Assembly (NCBI GenBank): GCA_905221605.1
Contig: CAJNDS010002115.1
Coordinates: forward strand, 58,501-122,500
Origin: Symbiodinium natans
Taxonomy: Eukaryota; Sar; Dinophyceae; Suessiales; Symbiodiniaceae
Direction: 5' to 3'
Length of the DNA: 64,000 nucleotides
The notes beneath the pieces are model-generated. The model was not told the origin of the DNA and searched no databases. It saw nothing but the letters and a program-made list of their open reading frames with translations. Position numbers and translations under genes: made by a program. This document shows, in pieces, positions 24,401-33,621 of this stretch (position 1 is the stretch's first letter; each line of letters begins with the position of its first letter).

Positions 24401-24988
24401 AAATACATAAGCCGCAACAAGCGAGGACGCCAAACATTTTTGTCGTCTTCCATGGGTTTTATGCTTTGTCAAGGGCCAGGGTTTCAGATGTTCAAGTAGC
24501 TCAGATATGTTTCTATAGACGACTTTCGTCCAAGAGAAGTGGCGACGGCTAAGTGTGTTTCAGTCGCCAGATTCAAAAAATCAGCACAAAAGCTAAAGCC
24601 CATGATGGGACTCCATGTGCCCTGAGGCCCCACAGACTGCAATCCCAGAATATTCCTGAAGCCGCCTTCCCCTCCTGAGCACGCCCTACACGTGAACTCA
24701 TGTATAAACCTACCCTAAACCCTAAACCCTAAACCCTAAACCCTAAACCCTAAACCCTAAACCCTAAACCCTAAACCCTAAACCCAAAATTCTGCCTGCG
24801 GTTCGGCCAGCTATGCGGGAGCGAAAAAAACCCTAAATTTCCAAACCCTAAACCCTACACACACACACCCCAGGGCCCCAACAACACCTAAGCCCCGATC
24901 AGCCCATGCAGCTTGTTCAGAAGCCAGACAGGAGGAGGCCATCGACCAGGAGAACCGGCAAACTCTGCAGAATGCCACGCCGGAAGAG
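15465..24988 (+). CDS. unrecognised multi-exon gene, charged helical protein (tentative)
   Basis: I do not recognise this gene. The best exons have AG|G or AG acceptors, GC or GT donors and coding-like peptides: 15465-15497, 15821-15886, 18842-18888, 19140-19228, 21695-21735, 22118-22158, 23442-23505, 24169-24234 and 24932-24988. The first two agree in phase across their junction and read GAAHLAKHSEASSIARVICD. Others read ALLEEQRRFAERPAA, WLAQLQHLRADANLSPETAD, SRRGEALVRKLAA and EEAIDQENRQTLQNATPEEA. The composition is rich in Ala, Glu, Arg and Leu and looks alpha-helical. Several of these mini-exons are bracketed by C-rich repeats upstream and G-rich repeats downstream, as in the recognised genes. 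Neither start nor stop was found. More than one gene may be involved. Confidence 0.4.
17317..17460. repeat. inverted-repeat element, family C copy 2 (composite)
   Basis: The left end is TTGGGATGTCCTTATACT. An internal inverted end, GAGGGAGCATCCCAA, falls at 17401. A further end, CGTACAAGGGGGAACATCGC, follows at 17439-17458. Two nested or adjacent copies are the simplest reading. Confidence 0.6.
18512..18782. repeat. CCCTAAG block fused to CCCTAAA telomere-like array
   Basis: About 20 consecutive CCCTAAG units (roughly 18524-18672) are followed by about 14 CCCTAAA units. The sharp switch between variant and standard unit points to expansion by slippage at this site and not to a telomere fusion. 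Confidence 0.95.
18914..18967. repeat. TTTAGGG array downstream of a candidate exon
   Basis: Seven or so TTTAGGG/TTCAGGG units follow the candidate exon 18842-18888, which itself follows the CCCTAAG/CCCTAAA array. The two arrays are inverted relative to each other. Confidence 0.9.
19510..19745. repeat. degenerate poly-C tract
   Basis: About 230 bp that is nearly all C with scattered A and G. It gives artefactual Pro-rich (plus) and Gly-rich (minus) frames. AT dinucleotide repeats flank it at 19410-19500 and 19890-19990. Confidence 0.95.
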
Positions 24989-25113
24989 GCAGGGTTTGAG
25001 GTTAGGGTTTAGGGTTTAGGGTTTAGGTTTAGGGTTTAGGGTTTAGGGGGGACATGGCCCACCTCTTTGTAAGACGAAGCCTGTCAGAGACATCGAGGGG
25101 TGACGCTTAGGGC

Positions 25114-25482
25114 TTAGGGGAGTAGTGTGAAGCTCCCAGATATTTCGGCCTCAGTCACCGAGTATCCTGAGTCCGCCAGGTTTTTGGCTTCCTTTCTTTT
25201 CCAGTGCTTTGAGATAGGGAACCACTGAAGAGACCATGCGGCTACTTCTTCCAAGCAGAACGCCTCTCCTCTTGCAACAGACATTCCTTTTTGTTGTGCC
25301 TTCACCATGCTCCAAAAAGCAGGTGAAGGAGTGGCAGCAGCAGTTGCTGCAGCAATTTGGGGCTGAGACGTGCCACTCGGCGTGAACTCAACGCCCTCTA
25401 CGGCCTCAGCGTTTGGGGCCATGCTTCGATCCCATGAGCCCGCAATGAAGCCGATTGGCTCCCAGTATCGTAGCATCTCCAT
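25114..25482 (-). CDS. uncharacterised ORF, minus strand (low confidence)
   Basis: A 122-residue open frame begins MEMLRYWEPIGFIAGSWDRS. It runs divergently from the gene at 25583, with 100 bp between them. The composition is protein-like (mixed Trp, Glu, Ala) and does not come from a repeat. I recognise no family and see no splice support. It would be the only minus-strand gene in the window, so it may equally be a pseudogene, a fragment or chance. Confidence 0.25.
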   Translation of the reverse strand: MEMLRYWEPIGFIAGSWDRSMAPNAEAVEGVEFTPSGTSQPQIAAATAAATPSPAFWSMVKAQQKGMSVARGEAFCLEEVAAWSLQWFPISKHWKRKEAKNLADSGYSVTEAEISGSFTLLP

Positions 25483-25582
25483 TTTTGTGAGTTTTTTGGG
25501 ACTCCCGGGCTGAGCACGGGAGCACCGAACGCCTCAAGGCGCCTTGAGGCAGCCTTCCCCCCAGGTCTCCCCAGGCATTGCT

Positions 25583-28087
25583 ATGCCGATTTGGGAAATC
25601 GTCGGCGGCGGCGAATCAGGTGGCATCGTGGTCCGCGAGGGGCGTGAGTTGAAGTCGCCCCAGGAGCCCGAGCGGCTGTCCACACGGGCGCTTGTGGAGG
25701 AGTTGGAGCTGGTGGGAGACCGGCTGCACTACCGTCTTCAGACTGGCCGCGGGCCCCCAGAAGGATGGATCAGTGTTCGAGTCTCTGGCAAGGAGCTTGC
25801 CGTGTGCCAATTCGCAGATGGCCCTCCAACCGGCCCACTGCCAAAATGGACTGAGGAATCAGCCGAGAAGATGCAAGCCTTCCGGGAGAAGCGGAAGATC
25901 TTGCCTCCTCCGGTCGAAACACCGGCGCGGCTCCTGAACGCAAATCCGAGAGAGATGCTGCCACCATTCAAGCGGCTAGGCCCGAAAGAGATGGCAGAGA
26001 TGTCAGTGCAGAACTTGCCAGGCCACTTCTCCGGCTTGAAGTTCCCGCACAATGTGGAGCAACTCAAAGATTTCGGGCCTTCGTGGTACACGCAGGCATT
26101 TCACAAGTTCGGGACGCTTCCACTGGACAACAGCGTGGTGAAGGTTTCATGGGTTCCCCCCACTACCCCCCTCCATGTGGATTTCTAAGGATAATTAAGC
26201 CTAATTAAGGTGATTTAAGGGGGGACCAACCCTAAACCCTAAACCCTAAACCCTAAACCCTAAACCCTAAACCCTAAACCCTAAACCCTAAACCCTAAAC
26301 CCTAAACCCTAAACCCTAAACCCTAAACCCTAAACCCTAAACCCTAAACCCTAAACCCTACAACCTAAACCCTAAACCCTAAACCCTAAACCCTAAACCC
26401 TAAACCCTAAACCCTAAACCCTAAACCCTAAACCCTAAACCCTAAACCCTAAACCCTAAACCCTAAACCCTAACCCTAAACCCTAAACCCTAAACCCTAA
26501 ACCCTAAACCCATGAAGGTTGTGCACGTGGAGCAGCTCCCGCACTCGGGCTTTGATGCGGCTGGTGGTGCGGGCCACAAGGCCTTCATCGATCTCCAGTA
26601 CGCAAAGCCAGATCCTTGGTCACAGTGTGGTAACATTTTACATTTTTTAAGGGTGCTTGAACTCAATAAGGAATAGAAATTCAGAATTTTACATGTTCAA
26701 GGGCACTAAAAGTCAAGAAAGAACAGAAGTTTAGATTTCTAATGCAATCCCAACCATGAACTACTGGTAGGATCCCAACCTGCACACGAAGCTGTTTGCA
26801 AAGTACCCCTGGGACTATTTCGAGTCCGAGACCGGGAAGCGGTATCGGATGCAGATATCTGCCTATGCAGATATGGATTCCGCTGAGCTCCTCACTTCCA
26901 TCTGCTGTGAGCACTTGTTCCCCTTCCGGATACCCAAGTTACTTAGGGATACTTGGAAATAACATTTTGAATTTTTGGGTGCTGTAATTCCGAAGAAGCA
27001 GCTAAAGTTGAGATTTTTGCCAGGCTTCCAAATTCAGTATAGGTTGTATTTTGCCGATATCAATCGAGACACCACCAACTACGTCCTGATTGTAGAGCGC
27101 ATTCCGTTTGGCAGGCGTGGGAAGGTGGTGAAGGGAAAGATCACAGAGAAGATCGAAAGGAAGCCTTTCGAGATTTTGCCCGTGTGCGGCAAGTACCAGG
27201 ACTACCTGTTAGAGGATGCCCCTAGCATATATTTCGCGCTCTTCCGCGAGATGGCCCATCTAGCCGCTTGGGATCAGCAAGGCCGCTACGATTCCTTTTT
27301 TGGGCCGATGAGCAAGTACACGGAGCAGGAGTATCTGGACAAGGTGATCCGCGTGCGAAAGCCGCAGAAGGAGAAGAGGATTGAAGTTCAGAAGAACGGA
27401 TGCCTGTCGATGATCGAGAAAGGCATCGACTTCGCACTAAATGTTGCTTCGCAGATCTTCACGCCAGCAGGCAAAAACAAGGGAAAGCTGGAGAAGATGA
27501 AGCAGGAGATAGTGGAGATCGCGCCTTATTTTGAGGACATCCGGGCTTACCTGGCCAACTCGAGTGACTGGACGGCGGCAATGCACATGAATCTCCAAGC
27601 AGACAACGCTTACTTCTGGCACGACGAGAAAGGGGATCTGGATATTGGAGTGTTTGACTGGTGCGGCTTCAGCCGTACCCCTTTCGTGATGAACTTCATG
27701 GGATGTCTCAGTGGCGCTGATGCAGACTTACTTGATGCTCACGAAGAGGGCTTGATGAGAATGTTTTGTGAGGAGTACGAGCGATATGGCGGTCCACACC
27801 TGGAGCCGTCTGAGATGCTGCTCAGGTACCATCTACAGTGGCCCTCATTCACGATGGATGCATGCCAGTGGGTGGACAGGGATATCTACGTTCAATGTCC
27901 GCGAGAGGAGTGGAGCACAATCAAGACCATGCTCGATGACAAGTTCGTCGATCGATGGAACGTCCGATGCCGCGGAACCACGTTGGTGAATGCTTTCGAG
28001 TTTTATCACCGTAGAGATCTAAAAAAGATCTTTGATGATTGGCTTTCTGGACCAGGCAAAGACTACCGGTCTGTCTACAGCGGATAG
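25583..28087 (+). CDS. dinoflagellate APH/choline-kinase-like protein, four exons
   Basis: Exons 25583-26143, 26518-26610, 26771-26937 and 27043-28087 join to 621 residues with all phases agreeing. Residues 1-70 (MPIWEIVGGGESGGIVVREG...) form an N-terminal module I associate, from memory, with many dinoflagellate proteins. From about residue 188 the protein resembles aminoglycoside phosphotransferase/choline-kinase folds. It has a hinge-like VLIVERIPFG, a catalytic-loop-like HMNLQADNAYFW (residues 455-466) and a DW motif (GVFDWCGF, Asp479). APH enzymes usually have H-G-D at the loop. Here it is H-M-N, so the catalytic Asp is replaced. This could be a pseudokinase or a divergent enzyme. The start Met is the first after possible trans-splice acceptors (AG at 25563 and 25573). 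Donors are GT, GA and GT. Intron 1 is mostly a CCCTAAA array. No substrate can be assigned. Confidence 0.8.
26144..26517 (+). other. intron 1 of the APH-like gene, filled by a CCCTAAA array
   Basis: A GT donor (GTTTCATGGG) and an acceptor ATGAAG|GTT bound a 374-bp intron. About 280 bp (26229-26511) is CCCTAAA, roughly 40 units with two small errors. The last repeat unit is 6 bp from the splice site. The boundary sequence TGAAGGTT is repeated at both ends. Confidence 0.85.
26229..26511. repeat. (CCCTAAA)n, about 40 units, longest in the window
   Basis: A near-perfect array inside a coding-gene intron. Flanking exons on both sides show that it is interstitial. Confidence 0.97.
26611..26770 (+). 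other. intron 2 of the APH-like gene with a GA donor
   Basis: The boundaries are CCA|GATCCTTGG and GGTAG|GATCCC. Neither available GT nor GC site keeps frame, while the GA site gives AKPDPNLHTKLFAKYPW. Inside are two imperfect tandem copies of a ~50-bp unit (from TTTTACATTTTTTAAGGG and from TTTTACATGTTCAAGGGC). A similar stretch occurs in intron 3 (26938-27042). Confidence 0.7.
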
Positions 28088-30935
28088 CAGTGAGGGTAGT
28101 GCTTCGACCCCGAGACCTTTTCCATGCGCGAAAATGACGAAGCCCCCCAAAAAGCCCCGAAATCCCCAACACGCGCAGAACCCTCAAATGGTAGGTTGCA
28201 CGTAATGCTCTCGTGTGTTGCTTGAAGCCCCCGTGTTGCTGTATGGGGTCAGGATAGGTGTCTGAGAAACAAGAGAACAGACAGAAGCTGTTTTATGGGG
28301 TGTCAGCTCAACTGAGCATGTGGGAGGCTGCTTGTCAAGTTGTCAGTTTGCGCTCGATGTGCCTGTTATTTACAGATGTTAACAATCACGTCTTTGTTGT
28401 TTTCCTGTGTCCTGGCATTTCACATGGCGAAAAAACATGTGTGTCAAGAGAGAAGATGCTGAGGCTGTTTGGTCTGATTTTTCTTAACCCTTCTGTGGGG
28501 TGGGACTGGAATCGACACTCACCTGAAGGGTTTTGAGGTTATGAACATTCATCAGGGACCAGCATGCTTGTGGATGCTCTATGTGTTGCCGCTGCGGCCT
28601 AGCTGCTGTGGGTGACATTGAGTTGGGTCGGGTGTCTTGCTGATGCAAGTGGTGGGGCACAAGGTGCTTGAGAATGCCTTGGCGGCTCAGATTTCCGCTT
28701 GCCATGCCGCTTCAGCACAGTTTCCGCCGTTCCTTTAGTTTTTCAGTTGAAATGCAGATTTTGCAGTGGAGAAGTAGAATTTTATTAGACATCAATGAAA
28801 CTTAGCATTTTTGCTACGTTCCCTTCAAATCAAAGCACTTTTGATAAGTTTGGATAGTTTTGCTTCATTCCCATTGAAATTGAGCTATTTTGGCCACAGA
28901 TGCTCAGCCCCAGGCTCAGCCCGGAGCTCAGGATTTTCAGGAGGGACAGGTTGGGGCATCAGAAGGCAGTGTGGTGTACCAAATCCAGAAGGCAACAGAG
29001 CCAGATTGTCCGTGAAACAGGCCCGCCAGCACATCTCACCCGAACCTCGGTTCTTTTGGTGCATTTTCGAGTGGAAGAGAGCCATCTGGTATAGGTCATT
29101 CTCACCGGAAACTGAGCCCCATAACCCTGTTTTCAAGTGAAAACCCAGTCCCCAACGGAATCCACCGGAATTCACCGGAATTGCTCCTCAGAAACCATGG
29201 CCAGACCCCAAATTTGCCCAATTCCCCCTTCTGATGGCCATTTGGCTCTGATTTGGCCTGAATTGCTCTGATTTGGCCTGAATTGCTCTGATTTGGTCTG
29301 AATTGCTCTGAAACAGTGCGAAAACCTCATTTCTCGGAGGTTTTCCTTGAAACCTTTTGATTCTTGAGAAAACAGGTCAAAACGGGCGAAAATTGAAAGC
29401 CCTTGCACGCAAACAACCTGCCGGCGCCCCCGCCAAACGGCCCTTGGAGCCCAAATTCTCTAAGTACCGGTAGTGTGTGGTGATGAGATCTTTTCTTGCA
29501 TGACAACACCTCCTCATTGAACTGAACATACTGTTTTAGAAGGATGGAGAGAAGAAAGTGAAAGTGGAGAGTGGAGAGAGCGTGTGATCGTGGCAGCAGC
29601 CAACCTGCTCTGCTGAAGCCAAAACCGAAGCCAGCTCTAAGCCTGAAACTCTCCCAGCAGATGTGTCGTGAAAGGAGCCTGCGGATTGCTCGGTGTTCTA
29701 GAAGTGGTGGTCTGTTGTTCATGTTGCTCAAGAATTGAAAAGGCAACCTGTGCACCTCAGTCTCCAGTGGTTGGAACCTACAGCTGCTCTTACATGTCCG
29801 ATGCGTTGTTGCGTTTTGTCTCTGGCCCAACTTTCTTACACTTCCCATGTGTTGTCAACCCTTTTGCACATGCTGTCGCTGCTGTCCTAAATCGGTCTCA
29901 TTTGAGGGTAGCCCAAAGTCTTTCACGCAACCGGCCACCCTCAAATCCCCAAAGGCCCACCCTGAAATCTCCAAAGCTCCAAAATCCCCAAAGCCCTGCA
30001 ATCTCCAAACCTTCCCCCCACCCACCAAAATCCCACAGCCTCCCACAGCCTCCCGAAGCCCCCCACAACCCTAGCATCCCAAAGCCCTGAATTCCCACAA
30101 ACGCTCCCCCAAACCCTGAAATTCCCCAAGAGCCCCCTAAAGCCCTCCAAAGCCCACCAAAACCGTGGCCCAGGAAACTCGACCTCCCGAGTACCTTCTT
30201 TTTATACAGCCCAGTAGTGGTACCCTTTACCCTTTTTTGGTTCAAGGTTCCTGAAACCCCTGAAACCCCTGAAACCGCTGAGGTGACTTCCTGCGCCGGC
30301 GCGGCGCCGCGAAGCAGCGGCGGGCGGGCACGGCGGCGGGCCAGGCCCCCGCGCCGAAGCGCACACTTTTGCCCGGGGGTTTTTAGGGGGTGGTTTAGGT
30401 TTAGGGTTGAGAGTTTAGGGTTTTAGGGTTGAGGGTTGAGGGTTGAGGGTTGCCTGGATTAAAAGGGTGAAAGTTAGTCCAAGGCCTTTCCCAGCCGACT
30501 TCACCAGAGAGTCTGGGTTCAAAAAGGGCTTCAGCCTGGTGAAATGGCTTTCAGACTTTCGGGGCTTTGAGGTCACACAAGAACTTAGGGGCTTCGAGGG
30601 TTTAGGGTTTAGGGCGATTTGGCGTGCAAGAGCCCAGGATGCCATCATGGCCCCTTTTTGGATCCCTATTGCAATACGGCACCTAGTATTTAGGGTACCC
30701 CCCAAAAGGGAATCATCATTTTGAGAACCACCCACATGCGCCAGCCCTGAACATGCAGTTTGAAACCCAGCTCGGAAAAGCGGGAACTCTGCCAAGCTTC
30801 CAAGCCGACCTCAAAAGGCCGGGTTTGGGCATGTAGGGCCCTAAACCACCCAAGCCTGGATGCAAAAGAGCCCTAAACCCAAAACCCTAAACCCTAAACT
30901 TTAAACCCTAACCCCTAAACCCCAAACCCTAAAAG
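28088..30935. other. intergenic stretch, no gene recognised
   Basis: There is no exon with splice or family support. A 20-bp tandem repeat (CTCTGATTTGGCCTGAATTG, three copies) lies at 29246-29311. Proline-coding CCCAAA-rich sequence lies at 29930-30170, and a very GC-rich island at 30290-30365. TTTAGGG/TTGAGGG repeats lie at 30385-30450. T-rich and mixed sequence around 28380-28900 may include the 3' UTR of the upstream gene. Confidence 0.5.
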
Positions 30936-31048
30936 AGTTGCCATCGCAAACGAAGTCTTAAAGCATCTCCAGGTGGAAGCTGCGGCAGAAGAACTGCCGA
31001 AGCCACCAGCCAAGGCCAAGGACTGTGTGGCGCTTTTGTGCTGGTCCG
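30936..31048 (+). CDS. candidate exon of unknown gene
   Basis: Directly after CCCTAAA-type repeats, a frame reads VAIANEVLKHLQVEAAAEEL and then PKPPAKAKDCVALL up to possible GT, GC or GA donors. The protein-like helix followed by a Pro/Lys linker is convincing as coding sequence. I cannot connect it to a neighbouring gene. The OsmC-like gene downstream has its own start. Confidence 0.35.
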
Positions 31049-31530
31049 GTTCTCTGGTTTTGTTATATATATATATATGTATATCACCCTTGAAAACAGC
31101 CTTAGAGTCTTCAATCCGCACCCCCAATACAGCCCTGTGCCCTGACCCATACATTCTCCAGTCATAAACCCTAGCCGGTTCCCCTTAGTGACAAGGGAAT
31201 GACTAGACTGTGAGTAGAATTCCTATGCGTGGTAAGTGTGGGTAACCTGGACCCTCAACCCCTAAAAAAAGGTCAGCTAAGGCCCGCGCCATCCAAGATA
31301 CAATGCTCAGCGAAGGAGCCCCAGGCCACCCTCTCCTTGGAACTTTCCGCGGGTGGCGAGGCGGCAGGGCTGCAGTTTCTGAGAAGGGGACTTAGGGGCT
31401 TCTGGGACCTTTTGTGGGGGCTTTCGGTAAAGGGCCCGGATGCCCGCAGCCCCTTGTCAAGCAGAGCGGAGGTTTCCGGCATCCTTCTGGGGCGGAGTAT
31501 GTCTTGCTGTTCGGGGCCACCCCGAAGTCC

Positions 31531-31541
31531 TTTGGCTCAAG
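31531..31541 (+). other. possible relic of the dinoflagellate spliced leader
   Basis: TTTGGCTCAAG equals the last 11 bases of the dinoflagellate spliced leader as I remember it. The 10 bases before it match poorly. It lies 210 bp upstream of the start of the intronless OsmC-like gene, where a relic leader would lie if that gene had come from a reverse-transcribed mRNA. Confidence 0.35.
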
Positions 31542-31751
31542 CATTGAAGATCCGCAGCCTGTGTTTGAAAGAAGCAGTTGCTGAAAGTGGCCCTGCAGCG
31601 GCCTTCCCATTATCCAACATATTCGCTTGCCAACACCGTAAGGCATGTCTAGGAGCTTGGCCGCAGTCACTACCTAAGACTCCCTAGGTTTAACCCTAGG
31701 TCTTCGGCCCGCAGTTTGCAATCCCGAGCCATCATTCTAGAAAGCCCAGCG

Positions 31752-32309
31752 ATGCATGTGCTTCGCTTGGCACATCGCGCTGGTGCTTGCTCAGCGCGCG
31801 TGTTCTCAGGGGTGGCGGCTTTTTCGACGGCACGCCACCGGTCACCACGATGGAAGCGTTACCATCTAGTTGCTTCTGGACAGGGTTGCTCAGCAACCAG
31901 TGAAACGGATGACGGGTACAAAGTTCGGTCTGACACTCCGACTTCGGCAGGAGGCACGGGCACGGCTCCACAGCCAGTGCAGCTCTTACTCGCCGCATTG
32001 GTGGGTTGCGAGCAGGCGACTGCCCACTTTATCGCCACGAAGCTTCGGCTGCCCCCAATACGACGGATTGAGTTCGACATCCACGCAGAACGAGATGAAT
32101 GGGGCAGCCTTGCACCTCCTGTCAAGGAGCCGCCCCCCGCTTTGAGTCGACTCCAAAGGATAACCGGCAAAGCCGTCGTCTTCACAGACGCCTCTGAGCC
32201 GGAGGTCCAGGCCATCGCGGCCGGCGTGAAATTGCGGTGTCCGGTTGCCAGCATGATCATCGAGTCGGGATGCGAGTTGGATGTCCGTTGGGTGAAGGCC
32301 GAGGAGTGA
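31752..32309 (+). CDS. OsmC/Ohr-family peroxiredoxin-like protein, intronless
   Basis: OsmC/Ohr proteins reduce organic hydroperoxides with a pair of reactive cysteines. This 185-residue protein has the family layout. A strand and loop (GYKVRSDTPTSAGGTGTAPQ) is followed by PVQLLLAALVGCEQAT with the first Cys (86), and then the second conserved Cys in LRCPVASMI (Cys163). Residues 1-36 (MHVLRLAHRAGACSARVFSG...) are Arg/Ala/Ser-rich without acidic residues, as in a mitochondrial presequence. The core after it starts near residue 37. I chose the Met at 31752 because CCCAG lies immediately upstream, a good trans-splice acceptor. The frame is also open upstream from 31716. It is a single exon, in contrast to its exon-shredded neighbours. 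Confidence 0.85.
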   Translation: MHVLRLAHRAGACSARVFSGVAAFSTARHRSPRWKRYHLVASGQGCSATSETDDGYKVRSDTPTSAGGTGTAPQPVQLLLAALVGCEQATAHFIATKLRLPPIRRIEFDIHAERDEWGSLAPPVKEPPPALSRLQRITGKAVVFTDASEPEVQAIAAGVKLRCPVASMIIESGCELDVRWVKAEE

Positions 32310-33621
32310 ACGGGCATCCTTAGGCTCGTTCATGTCGCAAAACAAGAGGCGGCGGAGCTGCAGATGCTGCCAAAGCAAGCCCGAAGCGCCTGAGGCCCGA
32401 AGCTGCGGAACAAGAACCATCAAGAACTCCTCACCACTCAGGTGTCTTGTGAAGGTGTGATTTTTCCACAGTTTCCCATGAACTATGGAGGTCCCGCCCC
32501 CCCGCCCCTCCCCTTCCCCCCTTCACAAGGGCAAGAGCACAAGAAGGAGGTCCAAATCAGGTTCTCGCCCGTAAGCAACCCCAGGGATTCCGCATATGAG
32601 CCCAAGAAAACCATGGGGAAGACTGCACCTAGGGCCTAGGCGACCCAAAGAACACTCGCCCCCCCAGACGCTTGTGGGCGGCCGCCTCGACCGCGCTGAG
32701 CTGCAGAAGCTGCAGCACCTTGGCACAGAGCCATGCGTGCTTTGTGTACAAATTTCGGCACAGAGTACCCGGGGGTGTAGGAAGTCGGCTTGTCGGGTTT
32801 GCCTTAGGTGGCCGCCACTGTTTGTCCAACTTGTGTGTTTCTTTTTCCATGGTTTCCGGTTCTTGGAAGTCGCGGGCAAGAGAGAGAGAGAGTGGACTTC
32901 GCGCGCCCTTTGGGGCAGCCTTCCCTTCGGGGGGGGCTATGCGTGCAGGAGAGAGAGAGAGAGCGAGTCTCACGCCGACTCGAGCTGTGACATCAAGGGT
33001 GCACCCAGCGCGCGGAGGTTCAGGGACTTCTGCCCTGTCCTCCATGCCCGGTAGAAGAAGAAGAGCGCGAGAGAGTGTGAGAGAAAGAGAAAGATAAAGA
33101 TAAAGAGAGAAGAGAAAGTGACAAGTGAAAAGTGAAAAATGAAAAGTGAAAAGTGCAAGGGAAAGAGAAAGAGAGTGAGAGAGGGAGCTATTATCTGATT
33201 CTTAGCTGTATGTTCACGCATGCTAGGTGCAGCCTTTTTTTGCTGTGGCTCGGTTGACGAGGCTGCATCGGGTTTTGCGCGCTAGGGTTGCAGTCACATA
33301 CACGGAGCTGCCTTGGAAACGTCCTTGGAAAGCTGTGTTTTGAGGTGGACCATGCCAGCAGGAGCGCCGGACTTTGAAAAGGTACTCCTTCATTGTGCTT
33401 GGACCAGTGTGAAGGGGGAGAATGCAGGCCATGAAGATTAGGCAACAAGTTGTACACATGGGGGTTTCCGAAATTAGGGGTATGGTCCTTATTATCAGGG
33501 AATCCTATTTATTGGGGGGGGACTATATTAGGGTCCCTTTTTTTGTCGTACACCCCAGACATATACATGTATCATAGAACAAGTTCACTGCTGGGAAGAC
33601 GGTCCCGCCCTCATCGGCCAG
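32310..33621. other. intergenic or 5' intronic stretch, one weak exon candidate
   Basis: A candidate exon after CAG at 32665-32667 reads TLVGGRLDRAELQKLQHLG and could be an early exon of the next gene. A GA-rich microsatellite, (AGAG)n with AAGTG units, occupies 32878-33190. I see nothing else I can support. Confidence 0.45.
32878..33190. repeat. GA-rich microsatellite region
   Basis: Two AGAGAG runs are separated by mixed sequence, then a long purine tract with AAGTGAAAAGTG units. Open frames through it are low-complexity. Confidence 0.85.
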
